In this document: positions 1 through 11,232 of the stretch, in pieces
Layout: each line of letters begins with the position of its first letter
How positions within the stretch are numbered: position 1 is the stretch's first letter
Assembly: GCF_035582795.1 (NCBI RefSeq)
Contig: NW_027445658.1
Span: 266,001 to 330,000 of the forward strand
From: Mycteria americana
Lineage: Eukaryota; Chordata; Aves; Ciconiiformes; Ciconiidae
Direction: 5' to 3'
DNA length: 64,000 bases
Translations under genes and position numbers: made by a program
The notes under the pieces: model-generated
The model's database searches: none
What the model saw: the letters and a program-made list of their open reading frames with translations, nothing else
What the model was told of the DNA's origin: nothing

Positions 1-340
1 TGGTAGCGTGGGGCATTTTCCGAAGCAGGACACATGTCGATGACAAGCAGCCTTTTTGCCTTCCCAAACTTGCTGCGCTGTGCTTCTTGGCCAGGGATGC
101 ATGACAAGCACTCTCGTGCCTGCCCCGCGCTTGTATCGCATGCAGGGAGAGCTGCAAAGTGGCAGCTCCTGATGGTGCAGCAAGCCTGCAGCCCTGCCAA
201 GCACGGGCTGTTTTGCACAAGCAAGAACCCCTGGGGAAACGGAGCCAAGGGAAGAGCAGAGCTCGCTCCCACTGCAAACTTGCAATGGGCAAGAGAGCCC
301 CAGGCAGCCAGGGCGCAAGTGGCACCTTGGCGGTGCAAGA

Positions 341-862
341 GCAGCAGGCAAGAACCTCGCCGCAAGGGCCCCGAGGACCCTGACAAGGGGCTGTGCTCAG
401 TGCTACAGAGGACAAGAAGCAACCCCCGGGGGCCACCCTGGCGGCCCACCCGGGAGTCTAGCAAGCTTCCTCCCCCCGGATGCGGGGCACGAGGGCCACC
501 TTCGTGGAGCAGGAGCAGCAGGCACCTAGCCAAAAGGGCCCAAAGAAGCCCTGGCAGGGGCCGTGTGCTCGGTGCTGCAGAGGAAGGCAAAAAACCCCCG
601 GGGACACTTGCTAGCCCACCTTGGGGGAAAAAAAAAGCCTTCCTCCCCCCAGCTGCAGGGCACGAGAGGCCATCTTCGTGGTGCATGAGCAGCAGGCAGT
701 AACCTAGCCAAAAAGGACCAGAGGAGCCCTGCGCTGACTAGTGGTCATGCTCAATGCTGCAGAGGAAGGCAAAAAACCCCCGGGGACCAGTGCCAATCTG
801 CCCCGGGGGAAAATTCCTTCCTGACCCCAGAGCTGGCGATCGGCTATTCCCTGAGCATGTGA
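341..862 (+). repeat. Nested 174-bp tandem repeat, 3 diverged copies (unit 1)
   Basis: The anchor gcagcaggca occurs at 341, 515 and 689, an exact 174-bp step. Each copy continues with a CCAAAAGG-like segment, a gtgct-n-cagagga segment, a run of C and G, and an end with CTTCCTCCCC and CTTCG. The copies are clearly diverged from each other but identical between units. Equivalents lie at about 5216-5737, 10,090-10,611, 14,966-15,487 and 19,839-20,360. As 174 is a multiple of 3, frames stay open through all three copies, which explains the long spurious frames here. Confidence 0.85.
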
Positions 863-1179
863 GCAAGACCTGCCTCCTCGTCCCACAGGCTGGTCACGCC
901 TCCCAGGAGGTGCCCAAGCCCTATTCTCCCTCAACCTGCAGCCATCTCCGGGGCTTCCCAGAGTGGCCAAATGCCCCCGGCCCCATCGACCTTGGGGGCA
1001 AGAATCCCTCCCGCGCCTGGCAGGAGACCAGTGCGTGCTCCAAAGCACTGGGACCCCTGGGCAACATCTCCGCATCCCATTTCTTACGGCTGCTGCCACT
1101 GGCTCCGCAGGGCATGAGGACGGCGAGCTCTGCAGTGCTCCTCAAGAAGACACTCCCTTGCTCTTGCCACCGCTTTCCA

Positions 1180-1800
1180 GCTGAAAAGGCCCGATAGCCT
1201 CGGGCACCACCAGCTCTTGCTGGTTCTTCTCATCTCCAGCAGCCTCGTCCAGCCTCCGGTCTTCCTCCCTCAGCCCCCTCCAAGGCATTCTGCCAGCTCT
1301 TCAAGGACTTCCTCTCGGATGTCTGCGGGCTGCCCCCGGGCCAGCTCTGTGGCGACGGGAGGATGCCCCCTTTTATCCCGCCCCGGGGCATTGTGACTGC
1401 TGCGTTGCCGGGCGGTGGCACTGTGCCATGGGGGTGACCGCCCCGCCCCCCCGCCCCCCCCCCGCCCCCCCCCCCCCCCCCCGCGCAGCCCCGCCCGCCG
1501 CCCCTCTGCCCAGCGTCCTTTGGAGGAAGGCCTTTGGGGTGCTGGCCCCGAGGCAGTCCCTGTGCCCCGGGGGCCCGGGGGGCTGTCCCTTCTCCTTGCT
1601 GGCCACGCACTGGGCACAGCTGCTGAGCGTCCCGGACGCGTCCTCTGCCACTCGGCTCCCAAGGACAAACCTAGTGCCGTTACTCTTCTCTCAGGCTGCG
1701 GCAGAAACCAACCCTGCAGCCCGAAGACCACCCCCATTAGCCGTCCCCTCTCTGCGCCACAGCTAACGGCCACGAGCTCACGCAGCGAGGAGGACCAGGG
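1180..1800 (+). promoter_or_regulatory. CpG-rich, GC-box core of the unit
   Basis: Dense CpG with several GGGCGG/CCGCCC-type GC boxes around 1378-1445 and the C-runs. It could act as a CpG-island promoter, as the cores of other macrosatellites do, but no transcript can be proved from sequence. Equivalent segments occur in units 2-5 at offsets of +4875, +9749, +14625 and +19498. Confidence 0.4.
1454..1482 (+). repeat. Variable C-runs, unit 1 (10 + 18)
   Basis: Two uninterrupted C-runs separated by one G. The minus strand is G-rich and could fold as a G-quadruplex. Together the runs total 28, which gives the unit length 4847 + 28. Confidence 0.95.
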
Positions 1801-2673
1801 ACTTGACCTGGCTGAACACAAACCCTTTTCCGGGGGGCGCAACGGGGGTGACTTCAGCAGCCGCAGCCTGGGGGAAAGCCAAAGTGCAACCAGAGCCAGA
1901 GGTTGGGATGGACGGTGCCAAGAGACCACCACGGAAAGAACACAGGCTCTGAAAAACGGCGGAGCGGAGGTTACACTGGTGTGCTGGAAAGGCTGCTCAT
2001 TTTCAGACCTAGGACCTTTGGCTCCGTGCCCAAAGCACAGGCAGGCAAACGACGACTCTTCCAAACTGTCAAAACAGCCCATTGCTGCTATCGCCCTCAC
2101 ATCCCCTTTTCCCACTGAAACCCAGCTGCGCAGTTGGCCGTGTTTAGACGGGATACAAAACTGCAGGCATTTAGGGAGGAGGAATGATCAGTTGCTGCTG
2201 ATCATGCCGCTGTGGGTAAGGAGTTGGCTGGCCAGGTGGCCATCCGACACTAAAAGGCAAGTGCCTCTCTTTAAGAGTCCCGACGCGCCTGGAAGACCGC
2301 TGCCAAGAAGGACGCAGGATTTTGCCTTTTATAGGCCCGCCTGAAACCACCCGAGAACGTCGGTGTGGTGAAATTCTTGATGACGTTATTCCCATACAAA
2401 GGAACTTCATTGTTTGGGTTGTTTGAAATTGATTAAAGCAACTACAACAAACACTCTTCTGGCACACTCTTGGTAACTCGTTTGCAAAACGGGTGCGATT
2501 AGTGCAGAAAGCTGCCAGCGTCTGGCTATCCGTTCAAGAATCTCAACATTGTCATGCCAGCTCAGTGTGAAGAGACAACAGGCCCGAGCACGTGCCCAAA
2601 CGTGGCTCTGGTGTGGCTCAGCGGGCTAGAGGTTCCTGGCAAGGGAACTGGAGGCCAGAGACGAACCTCAACA

Positions 2674-3320
2674 GAACCTAACCCGTACCTCAACAGAACA
2701 TTAAACTGTTCAAGTACTCGTGCAAATCATAGACAATCCAAAACGCCCCACACAGATGCCTGGAGGCGTTGCTATTACCATCACGTGAATGACACGGTAG
2801 GTCCTGCCAGACCTACAGCCTGCAAAACCTGAAGACGACCAGCACACAGGCGCATACGTATCGATCTCGTTCTGTCCTCGCCAAAACTGCTGGCTGAGCT
2901 GCCATCAGCCTCAGTGACGGACAGCAGGCAAGACTCTCTCATCTGGCTTAGCTCACATGCAGCTCCTAGGAAAAGAGCTCTTTCAGAAAAGTCAGGTCTG
3001 GTTATGTTGGGAAAGTGTTTCAAGGAAATGTTTTTAATACTCTAGGTTGGTAGAGTATGGCATGGTAATACTCTAAGCATGGTAATCTCCCTCCAAGTCC
3101 TAGCTCTGCCACCGATAACCTGCTTGCTCATCAAAACCGATTCAATGTTATTCCTTGGAAATCTCTACCTTTCTTTCTTGGCACCAAAAGGGTGGCACTT
3201 CTTTCCGAGTGCAAGAGGAGTTACATAGGGTATACAGACAGCCCACGGAAAACGGAGAAATGAGTCTGGGATCACTTGCATCCACATTCCTTGGCATTCC
3301 AAGACTCCTATCCCACTCCT
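2674..3320 (+). repeat. Unit segment with a diverged single-copy relative
   Basis: From the CTCAACAGAACATTA-type start to the CACTCCTATCCC-type end, this segment aligns with 27,674-28,560 in the same orientation and order, with many substitutions and some indels. Both have the phrases GCTATTACCATCACGT, CAAAACTGCTGG and GGGAAAGTGTTTCAAG. Equivalents in units 2-4 are at +4874, +9750 and +14623. No coding potential is evident. Confidence 0.85.
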
Positions 3321-3382
3321 TTCCTTGCCAGCAGTCAAGAAAGACAGCCTGCGCAACGTGTACAAGATGCTGACTTGGCCAG

Positions 3383-3672
3383 TGTCCTGCTTTCGGCTGG
3401 GACAGAGTTAATTTTCTTCCTAGTAGCTGGTACAGTGCTGTGTTTTGGATTTAGGATGAGAAGAAAGTTGATAACACACTGATGTTGGAGTTGTTGCTAA
3501 GTAGTGTATACACTAGTCAAGGACTTTTCAGCTTCCCGTGCTCTGCCAGGTGCACAAGCAGCTGGGAGGGGGCACAGCCAAGACAGTTGCCCCAAACTGG
3601 CCAAAGGGCTATTCCATACCATATGGAGTCACACTAAGGATATAAACTGTGGGGAGTTGGCGGGGGTTCGAG
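3383..3672 (+). mobile_element. LTR fragment, 5' part, unit 1
   Basis: Starts with TGTCCTG and runs through the conserved AGAGTTAATTTTCTTC, AACACACTGATGTT and CAAGGACTTTTCAGCTTC phrases to a TATAAACTG box. It matches the first half of the full LTRs at 49,684 (+) and 43,361 (-). It stops abruptly where the TTAGGG-type block begins. Confidence 0.9.
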
Positions 3673-3833
3673 TTAACCCTAGGGGTTCGGGTTAGGGTTA
3701 GGGGTTAGGGTTAGAGGTTAGGATTAGGGTTAGGGTTAGGGGTTTGGGTTAGGGTTAGGGTCATTCGGGTTAGCTTTAGGGGTTAGGGTCATTAGGGTTA
3801 GCTTTAGGGGTTAGGGTTAGCTTTAGGGTTAAA
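3673..3833 (+). repeat. Degenerate TTAGGG telomere-type block, unit 1
   Basis: About fourteen exact TTAGGG hexamers in 160 bp, mixed with TTAGGGG, TTTAGGG and a repeated ~28-bp variant containing GGGTCATT and GGTTAGCTTTAGG. One inverted CCCTA unit sits at the left edge. The sense is G-rich on the plus strand. Confidence 0.93.
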
Positions 3834-4370
3834 TGGTTGCAAGCCTCTTTGCTGTGAGCAATACCTGTTCATTGCCCTGTGGATTTCTTTTTTTTTTTTT
3901 GTTTTCCCCCTGGAGTCATTTTTAGAAATGCCTGAGCTGTTTCCCTTGGAAAAAGACCCCAAAACAAAAGAGCCAGAGAACAACAGGACTCTGTCAGAGC
4001 AAAGGTCCCTGTGGCCCAATACTCTTGTCTCCAAGGTGGCCAACCGTCAACGTCTAAAGGAGAGCATATGAGCAGTGCAGGTCTACTTCTGCCGGGGTCC
4101 TGGGGGTGCTCATAGGCCTCAAGGGCTGGGACCGGCCTCCCCTGGCATCCCCACCCACACCGTCTCCTGCCAAGGGCCCAGGGGACGTGGTGTCTCAGCT
4201 CAGCCTGGGGGCCTTCGGTTCCTGCCTGAGCAATGGTGTGGGTGTGCCCGCCTCTGCCCCTCTCTCCTGCGTGGGCCTGGGACCTGCACTGCAGAGAGCT
4301 GCTCTCCTGCATGGACCCCTCAGACCTAGGTCATAGCTTGTCATGCAGAGCTAGATGCAGAACAGAGCAG

Positions 4371-4413
4371 AACTATTCTATTCTGTTCTGTTCTAGTCTA
4401 GTCTAGTCTATTG
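4371..4413 (+). repeat. Pentamer microsatellite (TTCTA / TTCTG / GTCTA)
   Basis: Short run of three related pentamers, invariant between units. Equivalents lie at 9245-9287, 14,121-14,163 and 18,994-19,036. Confidence 0.85.
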
Positions 4414-6328
4414 CCTGCGCTCACCGGGAGTCGAGTAACAGCGAGACTGCTACTTGCCGGAAATGCCAGGGGGATTTCAGCTCCAAAAACACTTTCAAGG
4501 GCACAAATCAGAAAGATTACAAGTGGAAGCAGGGGTTTATGTTGAGATTTTATTTTCTGTTCTCTCATTTTCTCTCCTTTTCTCTCATTGCCTGGTATTG
4601 GATGGTATTTTAGGGTGTTTTTCGGAATGTGTTTCACAGCCGCTGCTCACAAGCATTAACACAACGCGCAGGTGTAGCCCGGAGCAGGCTGATGCATTCT
4701 TCAGTTCAGCTTGCAAAAAAGATCACTTGCAGTGTGGCAAAGGCACGTCACAGAGCTACAGAAAGTAGCAGCGGGAAGAGAGGCCAAGCAGTGCCTGTTT
4801 CCTGAAGAGTGAAGACTTGAAGAACGAGGATCAGCACCAACCGCACACAAAAGACGACGAAGAAGAAGGGGTGTGTGGTAGCGTGGGGCATTTTCCGAAG
4901 CAGGACACATGTCGATGACAAGCAGCCTTTTTGCCTTCCCAAACTTGCTGCGCTGTGCTTCTTGGCCAGGGATGCATGACAAGCACTCTCGTGCCTGCCC
5001 CGCGCTTGTATCGCATGCAGGGAGAGCTGCAAAGTGGCAGCTCCTGATGGTGCAGCAAGCCTGCAGCCCTGCCAAGCACGGGCTGTTTTGCACAAGCAAG
5101 AACCCCTGGGGAAACGGAGCCAAGGGAAGAGCAGAGCTCGCTCCCACTGCAAACTTGCAATGGGCAAGAGAGCCCCAGGCAGCCAGGGCGCAAGTGGCAC
5201 CTTGGCGGTGCAAGAGCAGCAGGCAAGAACCTCGCCGCAAGGGCCCCGAGGACCCTGACAAGGGGCTGTGCTCAGTGCTACAGAGGACAAGAAGCAACCC
5301 CCGGGGGCCACCCTGGCGGCCCACCCGGGAGTCTAGCAAGCTTCCTCCCCCCGGATGCGGGGCACGAGGGCCACCTTCGTGGAGCAGGAGCAGCAGGCAC
5401 CTAGCCAAAAGGGCCCAAAGCAGCCCTGGCAGGGGCCGTGTGCTCGGTGCTGCAGAGGAAGGCAAAAAACCCCCGGGGACACTTGCTAGCCCACCTTGGG
5501 GGAAAAAAAAAGCCTTCCTCCCCCCAGCTGCAGGGCACGAGAGGCCATCTTCGTGGTGCATGAGCAGCAGGCAGTAACCTAGCCAAAAAGGACCAGAGGA
5601 GCCCTGCGCTGACTAGTGGTCATGCTCAATGCTGCAGAGGAAGGCAAAAAACCCCCGGGGACCAGTGCCAATCTGCCCCGGGGGAAAATTCCTTCCTGAC
5701 CCCAGAGCTGGCGATCGGCTATTCCCTGAGCATGTGAGCAAGACCTGCCTCCTCGTCCCACAGGCTGGTCACGCCTCCCAGGAGGTGCCCAAGCCCTATT
5801 CTCCCTCAACCTGCAGCCATCTCCGGGGCTTCCCAGAGTGGCCAAATGCCCCCGGCCCCATCGACCTTGGGGGCAAGAATCCCTCCCGCGCCTGGCAGGA
5901 GACCAGTGCGTGCTCCAAAGCACTGGGACCCCTGGGCAACATCTCCGCATCCCATTTCTTACGGCTGCTGCCACTGGCTCCGCAGGGCATGAGGACGGCG
6001 AGCTCTGCAGTGCTCCTCAAGAAGACACTCCCTTGCTCTTGCCACCGCTTTCCAGCTGAAAAGGCCCGATAGCCTCGGGCACCGCCAGCTCTTGCTGGTT
6101 CTTCTCATCTCCAGCAGCCTCGTCCAGCCTCCGGTCTTCCTCCCTCAGCCCCCTCCAAGGCATTCTGCCAGCTCTTCAAGGACTTCCTCTCGGATGTCTG
6201 CGGGCTGCCCCCGGGCCAGCTCTGTGGCGACGGGAGGATGCCCCCTTTTATCCCGCCCCGGGGCATTGTGACTGCTGCGTTGCCGGGCGGTGGCACTGTG
6301 CCATGGGGGTGACCGCCCCGCCCCCCCG

Positions 6329-6356
6329 CCCCCCCCCCGCCCCCCCCCCCCCCCCC
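6329..6356 (+). repeat. Variable C-runs, unit 2 (10 + 17)
   Basis: Same tract as in unit 1, total 27 C, one fewer, matching the one-base-shorter unit. Confidence 0.95.
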
Positions 6357-8256
6357 GCGCAGCCCCGCCCGCCGCCCCTCTGCCCAGCGTCCTTTGGAGG
6401 AAGGCCTTTGGGGTGCTGGCCCCGAGGCAGTCCCTGTGCCCCGGGGGCCCGGGGGGCTGTCCCTTCTCCTTGCTGGCCACGCACTGGGCACAGCTGCTGA
6501 GCGTCCCGGACGCGTCCTCTGCCACTCGGCTCCCAAGGACAAACCTAGTGCCGTTACTCTTCTCTCAGGCTGCGGCAGAAACCAACCCTGCAGCCCGAAG
6601 ACCACCCCCATTAGCCGTCCCCTCTCTGCGCCACAGCTAACGGCCACGAGCTCACGCAGCGAGGAGGACCAGGGACTTGACCTGGCTGAACACAAACCCT
6701 TTTCCGGGGGGCGCAACGGGGGTGACTTCAGCAGCCGCAGCCTGGGGGAAAGCCAAAGTGCAACCAGAGCCAGAGGTTGGGATGGACGGTGCCAAGAGAC
6801 CACCACGGAAAGAACACAGGCTCTGAAAAACGGCGGAGCGGAGGTTACACTGGTGTGCTGGAAAGGCTGCTCATTTTCAGACCTAGGACCTTTGGCTCCG
6901 TGCCCAAAGCACAGGCAGGCAAACGACGACTCTTCCAAACTGTCAAAACAGCCCATTGCTGCTATCGCCCTCACATCCCCTTTTCCCACTGAAACCCAGC
7001 TGCGCAGTTGGCCGTGTTTAGACGGGATACAAAACTGCAGGCATTTAGGGAGGAGGAATGATCAGTTGCTGCTGATCATGCCGCTGTGGGTAAGGAGTTG
7101 GCTGGCCAGGTGGCCATCCGACACTAAAAGGCAAGTGCCTCTCTTTAAGAGTCCTGACGCGCCTGGAAGACCGCTGCCAAGAAGGACGCAGGATTTTGCC
7201 TTTTACAGGCCCGCCTGAAACCACCCGAGAACGTCGGTGTGGTGAAATTCTTGATGACGTTATTCCCATACAAAGGAACTTCATTGTTTGGGTTGTTTGA
7301 AATTGATTAAAGCAACTACAACAAACACTCTTCTGGCACACTCTTGGTAACTCGTTTGCAAAACGGGTGCGATTAGTGCAGAAAGCTGCCAGCGTCTGGC
7401 TATCCGTTCAAGAATCTCAACATTGTCATGCCAGCTCAGTGTGAAGAGACAACAGGCCCGAGCACGTGCCCAAACGTGGCTCTGGTGTGGCTCAGCGGGC
7501 TAGAGGTTCCTGGCAAGGGAACTGGAGGCCAGAGACGAACCTCAACAGAACCTAACCCGTACCTCAACAGAACATTAAACTGTTCAAGTACTCGTGCAAA
7601 TCATAGACAATCCAAAACGCCCCACACAGATGCCTGGAGGCGTTGCTATTACCATCACGTGAATGACACGGTAGGTCCTGCCAGACCTACAGCCTGCAAA
7701 ACCTGAAGACGACCAGCACACAGGCGCATACGTATCGATCTCGTTCTGTCCTCGCCAAAACTGCTGGCTGAGCTGCCATCAGCCTCAGTGACGGACAGCA
7801 GGCAAGACTCTCTCATCTGGCTTAGCTCACATGCAGCTCCTAGGAAAAGAGCTCTTTCAGAAAAGTCAGGTCTGGTTATGTTGGGAAAGTGTTTCAAGGA
7901 AATGTTTTTAATACTCTAGGTTGGTAGAGTATGGCATGGTAATACTCTAAGCATGGTAATCTCCCTCCAAGTCCTAGCTCTGCCACCGATAACCTGCTTG
8001 CTCATCAAAACCGATTCAATGTTATTCCTTGGAAATCTCTACCTTTCTTTCTTGGCACCAAAAGGGTGGCACTTCTTTCCGAGTGCAAGAGGAGTTACAT
8101 AGGGTATACAGACAGCCCACGGAAAACGGAGAAATGAGTCTGGGATCACTTGCATCCACATTCCTTGGCATTCCAAGACTCCTATCCCACTCCTTTCCTT
8201 GCCAGCAGTCAAGAAAGACAGCCTGCGCAACGTGTACAAGATGCTGACTTGGCCAG

Positions 8257-8546
8257 TGTCCTGCTTTCGGCTGGGACAGAGTTAATTTTCTTCCTAGTAG
8301 CTGGTACAGTGCTGTGTTTTGGATTTAGGATGAGAAGAAAGTTGATAACACACTGATGTTGGAGTTGTTGCTAAGTAGTGTATACACTAGTCAAGGACTT
8401 TTCAGCTTCCCGTGCTCTGCCAGGTGCACAAGCAGCTGGGAGGGGGCACAGCCAAGACAGTTGCCCCAAACTGGCCAAAGGGCTATTCCATACCATATGG
8501 AGTCACACTAAGGATATAAACTGTGGGGAGTTGGCGGGGGTTCGAG
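8257..8546 (+). mobile_element. LTR fragment, 5' part, unit 2
   Basis: Identical arrangement to that in unit 1, running directly into the TTAGGG block. Confidence 0.9.
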
Positions 8547-8707
8547 TTAACCCTAGGGGTTCGGGTTAGGGTTAGGGGTTAGGGTTAGAGGTTAGGATTA
8601 GGGTTAGGGTTAGGGGTTTGGGTTAGGGTTAGGGTCATTCGGGTTAGCTTTAGGGGTTAGGGTCATTAGGGTTAGCTTTAGGGGTTAGGGTTAGCTTTAG
8701 GGTTAAA
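8547..8707 (+). repeat. Degenerate TTAGGG block, unit 2
   Basis: I see no difference from the unit 1 block. Confidence 0.93.
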
Positions 8708-11202
8708 TGGTTGCAAGCCTCTTTGCTGTGAGCAATACTTGTTCATTGCCCTGTGGATTTCTTTTTTTTTTTTTGTTTTCCCCCTGGAGTCATTTTTAGA
8801 AATGCCTGAGCTGTTTCCCTTGGAAAAAGACCCCAAAACAAAAGAGCCAGAGAACAACAGGACTCTGTCAGAGCAAAGGTCCCTGTGGCCCAATACTCTT
8901 GTCTCCAAGGTGGCCAACCGTCAACGTCTAAAGGAGAGCATATGAGCAGTGCAGGTCTACTTCTGCCGGGGTCCTGGGGGTGCTCATAGGCCTCAAGGGC
9001 TGGGACCGGCCTCCCCTGGCATCCCCACCCACACCGTCTCCTGCCAAGGGCCCAGGGGACGTGGTGTCTCAGCTCAGCCTGGGGGCCTTCGGTTCCTGCC
9101 TGAGCAATGGTGTGGGTGTGCCCGCCTCTGCCCCTCTCTCCTGCATGGGCCTGGGACCTGCACTGCAGAGAGCTGCTCTCCTGCATGGACCCCTCAGACC
9201 TAGGTCATAGCTTGTCATGCAGAGCTAGATGCAGAACAGAGCAGAACTATTCTATTCTGTTCTGTTCTAGTCTAGTCTAGTCTATTGCCTGCGCTCACCG
9301 GGAGTCGAGTAACAGCGAGACTGCTACTTGCCGGAAATGCCAGGGGGATTTCAGCTCCAAAAACACTTTCAAGGGCACAAATCAGAAAGATTACAAGTGG
9401 AAGCAGGGGTTTATGTTGAGATTTTATTTTCTGTTCTCTCATTTTCTCTCCTTTTCTCTCATTGCCTGGTATTGGATGGTATTTTAGGGTGTTTTTCGGA
9501 ATGTGTTTCACAGCCGCTGCTCACAAGCATTAACACAACGCGCAGGTGTAGCCCGGAGCAGGCTGATGCATTCTTCAGTTCAGCTTGCAAAAAAGATCAC
9601 TTGCAGTGTGGCAAAGGCACGTCACAGAGCTACAGAAAGTAGCAGCGGGAAGAGAGGCCAAGCAGTGCCTGTTTCCTGAAGAGTGAAGACTTGAAGAACG
9701 AGGATCAGCACCAACCGCACACAAAAGACGACGAAGAAGAAGGGGTGTGTGGTAGCGTGGGGCATTTTCCAAAGCAGGACACATGTCGATGACAAGCAGC
9801 CTTTTTGCCTTCCCAAACTTGCTGCGCTGTGCTTCTTGGCCAGGGATGCATGACAAGCACTCTCGTGCCTGCCCCGCGCTTGTATCGCATGCAGGGAGAG
9901 CTGCAAAGTGGCAGCTCCTGATGGTGCAGCAAGCCTGCAGCCCTGCCAAGCACGGGCTGTTTTGCACAAGCAAGAACCCCTGGGGAAACGGAGCCAAGGG
10001 AAGAGCAGAGCTCGCTCCCACTGCAAACTTGCAATGGGCAAGAGAGCCCCAGGCAGCCAGGGCGCAAGTGGCACCTTGGCGGTGCAAGAGCAGCAGGCAA
10101 GAACCTCGCCGCAAGGGCCCCGAGGACCCTGACAAGGGGCTGTGCTCAGTGCTACAGAGGACAAGAAGCAACCCCCGGGGGCCACCCTGGCGGCCCACCC
10201 GGGAGTCTAGCAAGCTTCCTCCCCCCGGATGCGGGGCACGAGGGCCACCTTCGTGGAGCAGGAGCAGCAGGCACCTAGCCAAAAGGGCCCAAAGAAGCCC
10301 TGGCAGGGGCCGTGTGCTCGGTGCTGCAGAGGAAGGCAAAAAACCCCCGGGGACACTTGCTAGCCCACCTTGGGGGAAAAAAAAAGCCTTCCTCCCCCCA
10401 GCTGCAGGGCACGAGAGGCCATCTTCGTGGTGCATGAGCAGCAGGCAGTAACCTAGCCAAAAAGGACCAGAGGAGCCCTGCGCTGACTAGTGGTCATGCT
10501 CAATGCTGCAGAGGAAGGCAAAAAACCCCCGGGGACCAGTGCCAATCTGCCCCGGGGGAAAATTCCTTCCTGACCCCAGAGCTGGCGATCGGCTATTCCC
10601 TGAGCATGTGAGCAAGACCTGCCTCCTCGTCCCACAGGCTGGTCACGCCTCCCAGGAGGTGCCCAAGCCCTATTCTCCCTCAACCTGCAGCCATCTCCGG
10701 GGCTTCCCAGAGTGGCCAAATGCCCCCGGCCCCATCGACCTTGGGGGCAAGAATCCCTCCCGCGCCTGGCAGGAGACCAGTGCGTGCTCCAAAGCACTGG
10801 GACCCCTGGGCAACATCTCCGCATCCCATTTCTTACGGCTGCTGCCACTGGCTCCGCAGGGCATGAGGACGGCGAGCTCTGCAGTGCTCCTCAAGAAGAC
10901 ACTCCCTTGCTCTTGCCACCGCTTTCCAGCTGAAAAGGCCCGATAGCCTCGGGCACCGCCAGCTCTTGCTGGTTCTTCTCATCTCCAGCAGCCTCGTCCA
11001 GCCTCCGGTCTTCCTCCCTCAGCCCCCTCCAAGGCATTCTGCCAGCTCTTCAAGGACTTCCTCTCGGATGTCTGCGGGCTGCCCCCGGGCCAGCTCTGTG
11101 GCGACGGGAGGATGCCCCCTTTTATCCCGCCCCGGGGCATTGTGACTGCTGCGTTGCCGGGCGGTGGCACTGTGCCATGGGGGTGACCGCCCCGCCCCCC
11201 CG

Positions 11203-11232
11203 CCCCCCCCCCGCCCCCCCCCCCCCCCCCCC
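11203..11232 (+). repeat. Variable C-runs, unit 3 (10 + 19)
   Basis: Same tract, total 29 C, matching the one-base-longer unit. Confidence 0.95.

Larger units (their letters stand above)
1..4875 (+). repeat. Macrosatellite unit 1 (4875 bp)
   Basis: Phase is arbitrary: the window starts at the same base at which the second copy starts at 4876. Landmarks: nested 174-bp repeats 341-862, CpG-rich core 1180-1800, C-runs 1454-1482, segment with a single-copy relative 2674-3320, LTR fragment 3383-3672, TTAGGG block 3673-3833, pentamer repeat 4371-4413. Unit 1 alone has A at 1209, where the other copies have G in a CpG. Confidence 0.95.
4876..9749 (+). repeat. Macrosatellite unit 2 (4874 bp)
   Basis: Same layout as unit 1, one base shorter because the last C-run is 17 instead of 18. 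Private differences include A to C near 5421, a CpG to TpG change near 7155, T to C near 7206 and C to T near 8739. It shares with unit 4 a CpG to CpA change near 9144. Confidence 0.95.

Noticed and set aside
34..702. A 222-codon plus-strand frame and a 286-codon minus-strand frame repeated in every satellite unit
   Set aside because: They run through the 174-bp nested repeat, whose length is divisible by three, and show no domain, no codon bias and overlap on both strands. Identity between units follows from array homogeneity, not from selection.
341..862. CRISPR-like array because of regular spacing
   Set aside because: The repeats are 174 bp long and contiguous without spacers, and the genome is a bird.
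3673..3833. Block taken as a true chromosome end
   Set aside because: It is degenerate, only about 160 bp long, and followed by more satellite in every unit, so it is interstitial.
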